NCBI GenBank assembly: GCA_001936135.1
Contig: CP012810.1
Coordinates: 620,001-684,000 of the forward strand
Direction of reading: 5' to 3'
Source: Saccharomycopsis fibuligera x Saccharomycopsis cf. fibuligera
Taxonomy: Eukaryota > Ascomycota > Saccharomycetes > Ascoideales > Saccharomycopsidaceae
DNA length: 64,000 nucleotides
Shown one piece after another: positions 32,778 to 43,691 of this stretch. The stretch's first letter is position 1. Each line of letters opens with the position of its first letter. The notes under the pieces are model-generated. The model had not been told where the DNA came from, ran no database searches, and worked only from the letters and a program-made list of their open reading frames with translations. The translations under genes and the position numbers were made by a program.

Positions 32778-33443
32778 ATTGAGAAAGCACATATTACTGC
32801 GTATTTGCATACAGTTCAATTTTCGAAAGTTTGTTCTGACTTCACCAGACTGAGCATGGAATGGTATCAAACCATTTACACTAATGAGACTTTTGCAATT
32901 TAGTGTACCCTGACGAATGTTGTAATTCTATGGAAACTGTTGACTGAGCAACATCTTGGTAACCAAATACTAATTTAAATCCATGTTTTCAGATAGATTT
33001 TGACGTCAATCGATCTGCAATTTTTGGGCCAAAATAACTGTTAGTAGCGTTGCCAAATTGTTTATGTCCCAGTTTCTATAATCTTCCACTCAAAATTTAC
33101 CGGGACATGGCCCTAAAAAACGAAAGCATATTTAGCTATATGGTACGTCATCCATGGCGTGAAATACTCCTATGGAGACTCATCATATGTAAATGTTACT
33201 TTTTAACTGACTATTTGAAAGGGACCAATTCGAAGCTGAGAAAGAAGACCGGGCATGTTAAAGAAACCTCGTCCAAACACCGGTGTATTATTACGGGAAT
33301 GTCCACAAAGTCAATATTGAGATCGGGCCGCTCAAGGGCCCGATAATATGACTGTACGGATGCCCGCACTCCTCACCATACCAAATTTTGATATTTAGAA
33401 AAAAATTAAGCTACCGGGGCACAGAAAGAGCTGCAATATGCCT

Positions 33444-33531
33444 GCACCGACAAGTACCACTATGTGCTGCTTAAAGCATTACGCATACACACATAAATAT
33501 CTATTCTGCATTGTGCTGTACCTGTCGGTGC
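33444..33531. repeat. Inverted pair with 14-bp arms
   Basis: GCACCGACAAGTAC at 33444-33457 faces GTACCTGTCGGTGC at 33518-33531 with one mismatch; the loop is 60 nt. Could be an RNA hairpin or chance relic. Confidence 0.6.
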
Positions 33532-35083
33532 TTTTGAATTGTGCCTCTAACAATTGGCCAGCTACAAATTTCTACGTAAACTGGCAGCGAAAGAAAGCTA
33601 CATTTTCTGTTAGATAACGTTATAAATTTTTGGTTGGTGAAAGAGAAGACTTCATGCTGCAAAGTTTATCCTGAGAATCTTGTTTGTGTGTTTGTAGAGC
33701 CAAGTGATAGATGTGATCTGTTAAATCAAACAAAAACGGAAAAGGCCGAATCAAGAAAATTTGAAAGTCAAACGGCATCGCGTGTTGTCATGTTTGGAGT
33801 TTTGAATTTTTTCTTCCACGGTGAGAAAAAATGGAAAAAAAAAAGAAAAGAAAAGTAAAGAGAAAAGCCGGAGAGCCGGGTAAATATGTATGGAACTACT
33901 TACTTTTGCATCGTACTCCCTAATCACCAAGCTTATGCAGTCTGATCCGGAGGATCCACTTCTTATTCCACGAAATTAAGAAGGATAATCCAACACAAAT
34001 GATGGTGTTGCTGGAGCCCTGAACTACAATGTTCTCCGGGTTTACATAAACCTTCATAGTCATTTATTTATCTTTCTTTGCTTATCTGTGTTTTTCAGAA
34101 TAAAATATTAACATATGGATTGTCCATAAAACGCTTTTGAAAACCTTTTCCGTTTTTGAGTGTACTGAGATGTACGTACAGGGGCACGTTGAGATGCATT
34201 AGCCACAAAGTTATATCTGAATCACAGTGAGAGGGCTTGTGTAAGCCTCCATGCTTTGAGAACTGATTTGGTAATATGGAGCTCCTGGAAGGCGACTGTT
34301 TGCCACACCTCTTAAGTCCGCAAAATGCTCGGAAGTAATTCTTCAAACAGCTCAATTGGTAATTTGAAAATCGTCTGACTTCCACTTTGACAGCAAGCGT
34401 TTGAGAATATGTTAATGGTGAATATTCATGGCAATATGTGGAAACCAACGTTTCGCTACAGTAGATGACTAAGCATTAGTATGTCATCCAAGTTTTGGCC
34501 TCATGACATCTGCCAAGTTGTAAGTAAACATTGACGATGTTGATGTTTTGCCTGTTACGGTGGAGATGCGCCCCTGCTTAATACTTTGCCAAAATTTCAC
34601 CTTCCCGTTAGATTTCCTGGTAAGTATCGAAGGCCCTGTGAACTTAAGGCGTTCACTTCCCTCAGAAAGAGGTACCTTTTGGTTTCCAATATCAAGCAAA
34701 TTAAAAGACCGCAAAACTAGATATTAAAAACTATAGATCAAAAACTTAATATATTCAAAATTTTTTGCGAAGCTGGTATAATTATTAGCGTCTGATGTTG
34801 GAAAAGACACAAAACTAGAATTATAACCTTATAAGATATGGTCACACATAGCGGGGCCGTCGCTGACGTCCCGGTTATGCATGAATCAGCGCCTAAGCTG
34901 CCTGCATTTCAATTAATATGCCGTTTACAGCAAAAGAGAAACTTTTCCATGCTGCAAAAAGCAAGTGGACCAAAAGAATAAGAAAAAAGAAATAAAACCA
35001 AAATTTTGAACGAATGTGAACAAATAATCTGTTGAAGTCTTGCAGCTCTGTTACTATAAAAAAAAAAGAAAAGAAATTAAAGA

Positions 35084-35476
35084 ATGAACAAAGGGTCAGA
35101 TTTTGAAATCATTGCCATGGATTGTTGTGCAATCGCAGCGGGATGGGCAACCTCAGTATCTCGTGTTTTTTTGAACATCCGGGAAAATACTTCTATTAAT
35201 AGTACATCATCTTTGTTAAAAAATATTAATCTCGCTACAGCGGTATACAGATTACTCTATATACTGTTTTTGTCTTTTCTTGTAGTTTACCAAAATCCTG
35301 GCTTTCTTCATATATTTATTTTTAGCCATCAAGGAAAGTACAAGCCACGGATCGTGCCACTTATCACAGGCATAATCTGTATAACCGGTTCTTTCTTTTT
35401 TGTTCTCTCAGGGAATAAAGACAATATCTGGACGTCTATTTTTCTTTTGAATCTTATGTCAAAGAGCTATTATTGA
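35084..35476 (+). CDS. Possible small membrane protein, unrecognised
   Basis: 130 residues from an ATG preceded by an A-rich leader (AAAGAAATTAAAGA), which suits a yeast start. Two hydrophobic segments, at about 54-72 (YRLLYILFLSFLVVY) and 92-110 (LITGIICITGSFFFVL). No family recognised. It lies alone in a gene-poor region, so chance remains possible. Confidence 0.35.
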   Translation: MNKGSDFEIIAMDCCAIAAGWATSVSRVFLNIRENTSINSTSSLLKNINLATAVYRLLYILFLSFLVVYQNPGFLHIFIFSHQGKYKPRIVPLITGIICITGSFFFVLSGNKDNIWTSIFLLNLMSKSYY

Positions 35477-37040
35477 AATATGCATTGCTAGCCTTTCTTT
35501 TTAAAGCCCTTTCATAGAGAATATCCTATTGGAGAATCCTCAGCTCTATGACTCTTCCTGATTTGGAGGGAACATCAAATCTTATTCTCCCACATCTACT
35601 ACCAAGCATTGTACCGGCTGTAAGTAACCATAAACTATAGTTTGTAAACTTTGTCTGTAGACATACTCGTAATAAGCCGAGCAGGGCTACAGATAGCTCA
35701 TTTTTCGTGCCGTAAAAATTTACACTTTTCATCTTTGAACAAGCTGAGATCCAGGTCTGCAATGGAGGCTTTTGTTCCAGGATTAGGACATTGCAATCAA
35801 GAAAGCTTTCTAAAAGTACCACGACTGTCGACGGACAGAATATGGACGGACAAAATATGGACGGATAGAATATGGACGGACGGATATAAGAAATCGCAAA
35901 AAATTGAGGTATAGATTTGCTGTTGATGGATGTGCTACAGTACCGTTCCCGTTTTTCGTAATTCTGATTTCGAATGAGGCCGGCCCAATGTCGTGATTTT
36001 TTCGGGCTTCAGAACAGCGACTCTAGTTCCACAGATCCAGAACGGGTGCTGTCTCAGCCTGCCAGCTAAACAATGTAGCTACCAGTCACCAAGTGTTACA
36101 GAATCCAGTTCGCGCTTTTATTCTCCAGACAATCGATTTTCATGTCTCTTTGTTCGCGTAACGCTGATTGCTGGCCAAACGCACTAGCAACCGGTACTGG
36201 CACTATAACACACAAGAGCAAGAGAAAAGCTTTTCTTTTTGTCTTGCAATAGCTCTGGCAATTATCGCCTCTATTGTATCCTGTTTTAATGTGCGGTCTG
36301 GACAAAAAAGCATATTTATGATGCACCAAGCGAATGTTAGCATTTGTTTGGCCTTTGTGGTGGGTGTAGTTGTATGTAAATCGAAATGCTGAAACTGCAA
36401 ACAAAGATGATGATGTATTGCAAAGATATTGTGTACCTACAGCAATTTCACACGGCTATCACTGTCAATAACAACAACATCATCATCATCACTATCATCA
36501 TCACACACTGTCTTCTCTTTCTGCCCTCTCACGTCGCGCCTCCCATTCCTCGACCGTGATCGTAGTTAGCTCCCGGTCCCGCACATGGATCGGGCCCGCT
36601 GACCGTAAGGGAGGCGTAGCTGTTTGGGTTTGTCCACTTAGGGTTAGGGTAACGTGCGGTGAGTCGCATTGGCGCGCGCGCATGCAGAATCTCTCCCAAT
36701 GTGGAAGAAAATCAATAAAGAAAGTTGCCTAACACTCTGCAGCTTAAAGCATGCAGCTCTCAGCTTTTTTTTTCATTCTCTTTCGTTCGTTTTCTGCATG
36801 TATTTTTATTCCCAACTAGTTTTCTAAAATTAACACCTTAGCCTAAGTACTTAAAGCTCCCCTTTTCCTTCAGAAAATTTTTTTTCCTTCCTTCTATATA
36901 ACCTCTCCCTTTCCTTCTTTCTTTCTTCTTTTTTGTTTTCCTTTTCTTTCGTTATCAGATATCCTGTATCGCATTTTTCTAGGTCAAAGCAAAGAGTTGC
37001 CCAACTCAGATTAATAATATCAACAACAATAACAAGAATA
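35477..37040. promoter_or_regulatory. Upstream region of ECM33
   Basis: A 15-bp tandem repeat at 35831-35885, a GC-rich block at 36530-36680 with TTAGGGTTAGGGTAAC (36638-36653), which combines Tbf1-like TTAGGG repeats with a Reb1-like GGGTAA, and a TATA-like CTATATAAC near 36894, about 145 bp before the ATG. No gene seen. Confidence 0.5.
35831..35885 (+). repeat. 15-bp tandem repeat, about 3.7 units
   Basis: Units ACGGACAGAATATGG, ACGGACAAAATATGG, ACGGATAGAATATGG and a partial fourth. Confidence 0.9.
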
Positions 37041-38291
37041 ATGCAATTCAAATCTCTTTTGCTTTCCGCTGCCTTAGCTGGCAATGCTTTGGCTGCTTCT
37101 AGCAACTCAACTTCATCTTCATCCTCTTTGCCATCAGTCAGTGGTACTTCTGAATGTCAATACTCCAAGGGTTACACTGCTACCTCCCAAGCTGACTTGG
37201 ATAAATTGAACTGTGCTACTTTGGACGGTGACTTGGTCATTCAAGGTGACTTGTCTTCCGCCTCTTTGGCCAGTATTGAACAAATTAAAGGTTCTTTGAG
37301 TATCAAGAATGCTACCAACTTGAAAGCTTTTTCTGCAGACTCTTTGATTGCTGTCTCTGATACCTTGACTTTGACCGACTTGACTGTTTTGGAAACTTTG
37401 ACTATCCCAAGATTGTCCAAGGTCGGTAACTTGCACTTGGAAGTTTTGCCAGCTTTGGAACAATTGTCTTTCACTTCTGGTTTGTACGATGCCAAGAGCG
37501 TTTACATTTCTGACACCGACCTTTCTTCTTTGAAGGGTTTGAACTTGCAAAACATCGAAACTTTGGATGTCAATAACAACAAAAACTTGCAAAAGATTGA
37601 CATTCCATTGAAGACCGTCTCTAACTCCTTGGGTGTTACTTACAATGCTGAACAAGTTGAAGTTAGTTTCGATGACTTGATCTGGGCTAACAACATTACC
37701 TTCAGAGATGTTAGCTCTGTCTCTTTGGACAACTTGACCACCGTCAACGAATCTTTGGCTTTCTACAACAACTCCTTGGATTCTATTGAACTTGACAAAT
37801 TGGAAAAGGTTGGTGGTTCTTTGTCCATCTCTAACAACTCCGACTTGTCCGAAGTTGAAATCCCAGAATTGACTAGCATTGGTGGTGCTTTCATCATCGC
37901 TGATAACGATGACTTGGAAGGTATTACCGGTTTCGACTCTTTGAAGACTGTTGGTGGTGCTATTACCTTCAAGGGTAAGTTCACCAATGCTACTTTGTCC
38001 TCTTTGAAATCCGTTAAAGGTGGTGCTACTATCACTTCCACTGGTGACTTAGACTGTGGTCCATTCAACAAATTGTCTAAGAAGGGTGCTATTCAAGGTA
38101 AGGGTTACAAATGTAAATCCCCACACACTTCTACTTCTGCTAAGGCTTCCAAGACCAAAAAGGGTTCTTCTGACGATGACTCCTCTTCCTCTTCTGACTC
38201 TGAATCTTCTTCTTCCTCTAAAGGTGAAGCTGGTATTATCTCCACCTCTTTCATGGGTGTCATTGCTGCTTTTGCTTTGTCTCTCTTTTAA
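37041..38291 (+). CDS. ECM33: Ecm33/Pst1-type GPI-anchored cell-wall protein
   Basis: 416 residues from the ATG giving MQFKSLLL; the frame is open upstream but has no better start. Signal peptide at about 1-19 (LLSAALAGNALA). Residues about 30-345 are repeated leucine-rich receptor L-domain-like units (for example GDLVIQGDL, GNLHLEVLP, GGSLSISNN, GGAFIIADN) with several N-x-S/T sites. A Ser-rich stretch (about 365-395) and a hydrophobic tail (GIISTSFMGVIAAFALSLF) form the GPI signal. Codon bias is very strong. Ecm33 supports wall integrity and mannoprotein layer structure at the cell surface. S. cerevisiae ECM33 has an intron near its start; I see no need for one here. Pst1 is a close alternative name. 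Confidence 0.92.
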   Translation: MQFKSLLLSAALAGNALAASSNSTSSSSSLPSVSGTSECQYSKGYTATSQADLDKLNCATLDGDLVIQGDLSSASLASIEQIKGSLSIKNATNLKAFSADSLIAVSDTLTLTDLTVLETLTIPRLSKVGNLHLEVLPALEQLSFTSGLYDAKSVYISDTDLSSLKGLNLQNIETLDVNNNKNLQKIDIPLKTVSNSLGVTYNAEQVEVSFDDLIWANNITFRDVSSVSLDNLTTVNESLAFYNNSLDSIELDKLEKVGGSLSISNNSDLSEVEIPELTSIGGAFIIADNDDLEGITGFDSLKTVGGAITFKGKFTNATLSSLKSVKGGATITSTGDLDCGPFNKLSKKGAIQGKGYKCKSPHTSTSAKASKTKKGSSDDDSSSSSDSESSSSSKGEAGIISTSFMGVIAAFALSLF

Positions 38292-40496
38292 GAGTTTAGT
38301 ATTGTTACTTGAGAATACTCTGCTCGGTAGGTCTACTAATTTCATCAGCTGTTTCCGCGATATTATTGGGCCTATTTAGAAAATATTAGTCATGATTTTT
38401 TAACATTCAGTCATAATGATTATGGATTGAACCTTAGAGTGAATTTAGATAAGGATATCTCAGAATTGAGAACAATATAAAATATTAACCCCCAAGGACT
38501 TGCAACAAATGTATTTCCTTTTCATTTTCAAATATTTAATTTTATTTTTTTACCTTTATTATTAGCTAATCTTAATCGTTCATAAGACTTCTTCATTTAG
38601 TTAGTTTTATTTTTTTTTCAATTTTTTCAGTTTCGTTTTGGTTTCAATTTATTCATCGTTCCTTTTTTGATATAAAAAAGTCGTATTCAATAATCCACAA
38701 TTTTTACTTTTATACATTAATTCCTTAAAAATGCTTCAGCAAAATAAGTTTTTTCTATTTCACCAACAAATGTTTTGTAATAATGACATTATAGGCTAAA
38801 AAATTTAGTGATATTATGTGCCACTAAGTATGCTACGAATATCACAAATCTATAAGTTTAAGCTCTGCGCTCACCCAGCTGAAACTTGTGTGCATTGTAC
38901 AATCTGGGCAAAGACTGGAGATACCATAGATTGTTGAACTTACGCGACGTAAACTCATAACCCGGGGAACATCCATGGCAAACAAGATAACGTATAGTAC
39001 AGTAACAGACAAAGATGTAAGCAAACAAACATAACGAGGATTGGAAATAAGCAACGATAATAAACAAACAACCAGACAAGCATTATACTGAAAATGCTGT
39101 CAGGACAGAATAACTTTAAAGACTAAGCTGTTGTTTTGACGTCCAAGAGTGGTGACAAATTCCACATCTGTGATAGAAAAAATGGTCACATAGCCACTTT
39201 TTTCTTGTCGATTCGGCGATTCGCGCCAGCTGGCTTTTTCAGCGTATCCTGACGCATATCCAGGCATCGTAGCGTGTGTTTGCCATGACATGCACGCCGA
39301 AGCTGTCCCTGCGGGCCACGAGTTCGAATTCTGCTTTTATTTTTCTTTTCTTTTATTCCGCATGCGTAGCCCCGGTATTGTACGGCACGGTACGGCTGGT
39401 GCTATAAAGGGCCGCTCCGGTTTCTAAGCTGTCCGTCATGTTCCCGAGCCTCCCGTTCTTTTCTTCGGCGCTGATCTTTCAACGGTTCAACATGGCCTCA
39501 AAGACTTATATATATATATATATATATATATGTAAGTATAGCGTTCTCTCTCATTCAAACATTGCAACTGTATATCGCAACTGATGAATGTACTGGTGAA
39601 AACCACTACTCAGGAATGGTGTTTGGCATGCTAACTATTACTACTACTCATCAAAAGACCATCGCTTTTCTGTATAATTGGGCTAATGTATCCGGAACTC
39701 AGCACATTATTTAAATATTAGCATTCTCAAAAAAAGAATTTTTTTCTTCTATTTGCTTTTACCAATCTTCTTTTCCAATAACAATACATTGCGACTACAA
39801 GTGTAAAGATAATGAAACTTCGAGTGATGCACGAGCGTTATCTTACCTCATCAGATTGATAAGCAAGTAGCAACTGATTGCTTCCAAAGGTTTAAGAGTC
39901 AATATATACAAGATGTATTAATGTTATTGATTCCATATTCCATTTTATAAATAGCCTAAAAAGGAACCAAGATGTAACAATGTAAAATACCAAGTCATTA
40001 TTGGAAGCTTATCATTCCCAAAAAGGTTTTCTGGACGCAAAAGTTATGTTTTGCTATTATTTTGTTTCCTTTGCTAGTAGCGTATCATCTGTACACTGTT
40101 ATTGGTGAAAAGTTACCGACGCTTATTCTATTCTAATTTTGACAGCTCGCTATTTTTTATGCGAGAATCTGCGGCAGCCGATGCGCAGAAAAAATGAGGC
40201 TCAAGGGAAAAAATGGAAAAATAAAAAAATAGCGTACCCGAAGTACAAAGAAAAACAGCTGGTCCTGTCATGAAAGCACCTCTACAAGATTATAGCAAGA
40301 ACAACTTCCAACCTGAGCAAAGAAAGTTACACAATTGTTCTAAAAGTGTTGCTTGCTAATATTCAAGTCATAGAGGGTTTTGGATTTGCAAGGGCTTTGC
40401 ATTGCATATATACAATTCCATTACGAAAAATAAATTTTGACCCACAATTTCCCACTTTACGGCTGTGAAATTATAACGGCAAAGGCCCCATTAATC
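38292..40496. other. Intergenic, upstream of the Zn2Cys6 gene
   Basis: No gene. AT microsatellite at 39507-39531. A T-rich 3' flank of ECM33 at 38530-38660. A GC-richer block at 39190-39440 holds a B-box-like AGTTCGAATTC (39321-39331) followed by T runs, but no tRNA fold. Confidence 0.45.
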
Positions 40497-43400
40497 ATGA
40501 AACAGCTTAACGATAATGAAGAGAACCAAATCCCGACACTTAAGAGGCAAAAAACCAGTGACGAGTCAACGCCAGATCCTCAATCACCTCGAGGTGGAGC
40601 AAAACAGTTCAAGCGAAGTTATAAAGCATGCTTGAATTGCCGAACGAGGAAAATTAAATGTGATTTGGGGTCACCCAATAATCCCATGGACCCACCCTGT
40701 GCTAGATGTCGCCGGGAAAGAAAAGACTGTGTTTTTGTTGAATCAAGAAGAGGTGTTTCAGGTAAGAAAAAGAAAGATGGCGAAACGACAAATTCTAAAG
40801 CTTCTCAGTCCAGAGAGTCATCGGTGGCTATTGAATTTAATATTGCCAATGAGTCTCATGAAAGATATAGGGCCAACAACATACAGAGTAACCCTAGGTT
40901 TGCGCGACCTAATCCAGAACCAAAATCTATCATCAATAGCTATAGTAAGATACCCCTGAGAAATAATTCTAGTGAAGTTTCCACCATGCAGGGCGCATTA
41001 TTATTTCTCGCTAATGCAGCAGGAGACATGGCTAAAGCTGACGATAGAGATAGATTGAATGGAGGGGACCGTCAGCGAAAGTTTGCAGAGGAATATGAGC
41101 GTCGAAAAGGTAATTCCGGCCGTAATGGTAAACACCTGAATATTAATAATGACACTGCAAACGGCAACTTCATGCTGAGATCTGACTCCAAAGACTCTGC
41201 GCCAAATGGCTCTCCTCGTATTTCAAGCCCATATACCACTGAGCATTCTCCATTATTAATACCGCCAGTTAGAAGTTACTCTGATATTGAACCTATTGTG
41301 CCCACAACAAGTCTTTCCTATTTCGATTATATTGGAGAAGGGAAGCTTTTGTCAGAAGACGAAGCCATAGAGTTGGTAGACTTTTTTTTCAATTATATGC
41401 ATCCATTTTATCCTTACATCCCTCCAGATTTGCACGATGCTAAAACTCTAACGGGATATCCTATTCTTTTGGTAACCATATTAACCATTGCTTCAAGATA
41501 TAAGCCGGTTAACGTTGGTAATGACAGTAGCGATTACATGAGTACAAGTACTGGTGAGGGATCCGAAATTTTAGGAAGACGTCTTGAAACACACGAAAAG
41601 TTATGGATATATTCTCAAAAACTCGTGTCCCAGACTGTTTGGGCCGAGGCTTCAACAAGATCCATTGGCACAGTATATTCATTTTTGCTTTTTACTGAAT
41701 GGAACCCTAGAGCAATTCACTGGAGATGGAATGATTATGCAAACTCAGGAATGGATAGCAACTCTTCAGATATTGGTAGCAGCAACAATTTTAAGAGCGG
41801 CTCTGCTGCAGCTGACTCCGGTGATGTCAAAACCGTTGAACGTGAATCTCAGGCTGATAAAAACAGTTCTAGAAACAAGCAAAACGATGAAGATTCTTTA
41901 GCTGGGTTGGGGGCATTAAGAAGAAGTAGCAGAATGGCGTGGCTCTTAATCGGCACAGCTATTAGATTAGCTCAAGATATGGGTTTTATGGAAAACAGTT
42001 CAAGGGTATTTGTTGCGGCGCATATATCTGAAACCACGACAGCAATGTCTGTTGGTCAGCGGAGTATGCTAGCGCAATCCCTTACAGAAATTAACCTTAA
42101 CGATGATGCCAGTTTTGAAGAATCATATCAGGTTGAGGATGACATGGTGCTCAAAGGCGATGAGGAAGCTTTGCGATTGAAAACAGATACCACTTTGAAG
42201 TTTACTCCATTGCAACGAGCAAATGTTGAGCTATTAAAAATTACTTCTTTGGCTTATGAAACATTGTACAGCGGTAAGTCGTTTGCTTCGTCGGATCAGA
42301 AACAAAGATTAGCTATTCTAAGCATTTTGTCTCCTTTGCTCGAAAGTTGGGAGGCTAAGTATCGAAAGTGGTTGAACCAATATGACTCAAAGTTTTTACG
42401 AAGCAGTTCTCATTTACTTAAAAACGCTGCGAAGTTAAATAAGATTGAAAAAGCTGAAGTTAATAAGGTAGTTGATCATGAATCTTTGAGATTTGATTAT
42501 TTTTATGCACAGTTATACATTTATTCATTGGCTTTATTCAGTGATTCTGCACAACATTCAACTTCAAAGAAAAACTTGAGCATTGAGGAACTTTCCAAAG
42601 CTGCAAAATACACAGGGTTAGCTTTTCAAGCAGCAAAAGAAATTCTTGCTACGGCAACCAGAATACACAAGCTCAAAGTGCTACGTTTTATGCCGGTGCG
42701 TTGGGTGACCAGAATTGTGAGATCTGTAGCTTTTGTCGTGAAGTGTTATATGACATTGACTTCGAACATCAAGAGCAATACGTATACTTCTACAATAGTT
42801 GGCTTATCGGTTATACCAATTGATGATATCATCCAAACCATTCAAAAAGCGGCAATAACTTTAAGAGAAGCCTCTCCTGATGAATTACACTTGTGTACAC
42901 GATACTCAACCATTTTAATGTACTTGTGCTCCGAGATGCGAGCATCTGCCGCAGCTGCTGCTAATAACTCAATGGTTAAGAAATCATCAGATGTAGTTGA
43001 GCCGAAAGCGGACTTAAACAATCAAAAGTCGAAGGATGAACAGGTTAATATAGCTGAAAACAGATTTCAACCAAACACCAGCAGTAATTCGACTGCCCAA
43101 GGAATTTCTGAAAACCAGGGAACAGAGTCATATAATGACTTTTCTCAATATGGTACTAGCAATTATCAAAGAGTACCATTTAGCAAGCCCGGCGTCGCTG
43201 ATATCGCGGATCCATCTTATAGAATGTGGCAACAGCAGCAACAGCAGCAAGCTAGTCCACATCGTCAACAGCAGCAGTCTGCAATACCTGCTGGACATCG
43301 TACCTACAATACCGGGCAACACTCCAACCAACAATCTCAGCCAATCTATCCAGCACAACAACAACCTTATGCACAGGCTACGTACAATAACATTAATAGT

Positions 43401-43691
43401 AATACTCAACAACCTCAAACACCACAGACTTTATCGCAAGCAATACAGAATCCCACAGCGGAACCAGTCAATGAATATAACACTCAGACAATACCTGATT
43501 TATTTTCAAACTATTTTGACAATGAGTTGCAAGATATTATGCAAAGCAATTCATGGGTTGGTTTGAATTTTGTTGAACCGTTGACTGACTTGATTGAACA
43601 ACAAATGCGTGAAAATACAAACAATAGTGTTAGTAATCCATACACTGCTAATAGCAAGGATAATAGTAACGCAGGTGGGCTTAAAAAATGA
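40497..43691 (+). CDS. Zn2Cys6 transcription factor (Aro80/Urc2-like)
   Basis: 1064 residues from the ATG giving MKQLNDNEEN; the upstream open frame has no ATG. The binuclear zinc cluster is at residues 45-78: Cys45, 48, 55, 68, 71 and 78 (CLNCRTRKIKCDLG, then PPCARCRRERKDC). A fungal-specific middle homology region begins at about 280 with YFDYIGEGKLLSEDEAIEL and includes HPFYPYIP and EASTRSIGTVYSFLLFTEW. Gln-rich activator-like stretches lie at about 905-990. The zinc cluster and the HPFYPYIP and EWNPRAIHW blocks resemble regulators of amino-acid or pyrimidine catabolism (Aro80, Urc2). I cannot choose between them, nor name a target. Confidence 0.8.
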   Translation: MKQLNDNEENQIPTLKRQKTSDESTPDPQSPRGGAKQFKRSYKACLNCRTRKIKCDLGSPNNPMDPPCARCRRERKDCVFVESRRGVSGKKKKDGETTNSKASQSRESSVAIEFNIANESHERYRANNIQSNPRFARPNPEPKSIINSYSKIPLRNNSSEVSTMQGALLFLANAAGDMAKADDRDRLNGGDRQRKFAEEYERRKGNSGRNGKHLNINNDTANGNFMLRSDSKDSAPNGSPRISSPYTTEHSPLLIPPVRSYSDIEPIVPTTSLSYFDYIGEGKLLSEDEAIELVDFFFNYMHPFYPYIPPDLHDAKTLTGYPILLVTILTIASRYKPVNVGNDSSDYMSTSTGEGSEILGRRLETHEKLWIYSQKLVSQTVWAEASTRSIGTVYSFLLFTEWNPRAIHWRWNDYANSGMDSNSSDIGSSNNFKSGSAAADSGDVKTVERESQADKNSSRNKQNDEDSLAGLGALRRSSRMAWLLIGTAIRLAQDMGFMENSSRVFVAAHISETTTAMSVGQRSMLAQSLTEINLNDDASFEESYQVEDDMVLKGDEEALRLKTDTTLKFTPLQRANVELLKITSLAYETLYSGKSFASSDQKQRLAILSILSPLLESWEAKYRKWLNQYDSKFLRSSSHLLKNAAKLNKIEKAEVNKVVDHESLRFDYFYAQLYIYSLALFSDSAQHSTSKKNLSIEELSKAAKYTGLAFQAAKEILATATRIHKLKVLRFMPVRWVTRIVRSVAFVVKCYMTLTSNIKSNTYTSTIVGLSVIPIDDIIQTIQKAAITLREASPDELHLCTRYSTILMYLCSEMRASAAAAANNSMVKKSSDVVEPKADLNNQKSKDEQVNIAENRFQPNTSSNSTAQGISENQGTESYNDFSQYGTSNYQRVPFSKPGVADIADPSYRMWQQQQQQQASPHRQQQQSAIPAGHRTYNTGQHSNQQSQPIYPAQQQPYAQATYNNINSNTQQPQTPQTLSQAIQNPTAEPVNEYNTQTIPDLFSNYFDNELQDIMQSNSWVGLNFVEPLTDLIEQQMRENTNNSVSNPYTANSKDNSNAGGLKK

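Larger units (their letters stand above)
30951..35083. other. Gene-poor stretch with T tracts and hairpins
   Basis: No gene I can support. Contents: T34 at 31969-32002, T43 at 32734-32776, an 8-bp stem hairpin at 33322-33344, and a 14-bp inverted pair at 33444-33457/33518-33531. Two neighbouring minus-strand frames (34714-34484 and 34448-34095) without ATG starts could be relics of one coding region but match no family I recognise. Confidence 0.45.

Noticed and set aside
30951-36900. A point centromere in the gene-poor region
   Set aside because: I found no CDEI plus CDEIII-like arrangement by eye; a regional centromere cannot be judged from sequence.
39190-39345. A possible tRNA or other Pol III gene: B-box-like AGTTCGAATTC followed by T runs
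   Set aside because: The T-arm stem does not pair and I could not fold acceptor or anticodon arms.
43128-43418. Antisense frames over the Gln-rich part of the Zn2Cys6 gene
   Set aside because: Shadow frames produced by CAG/CAA repeats.
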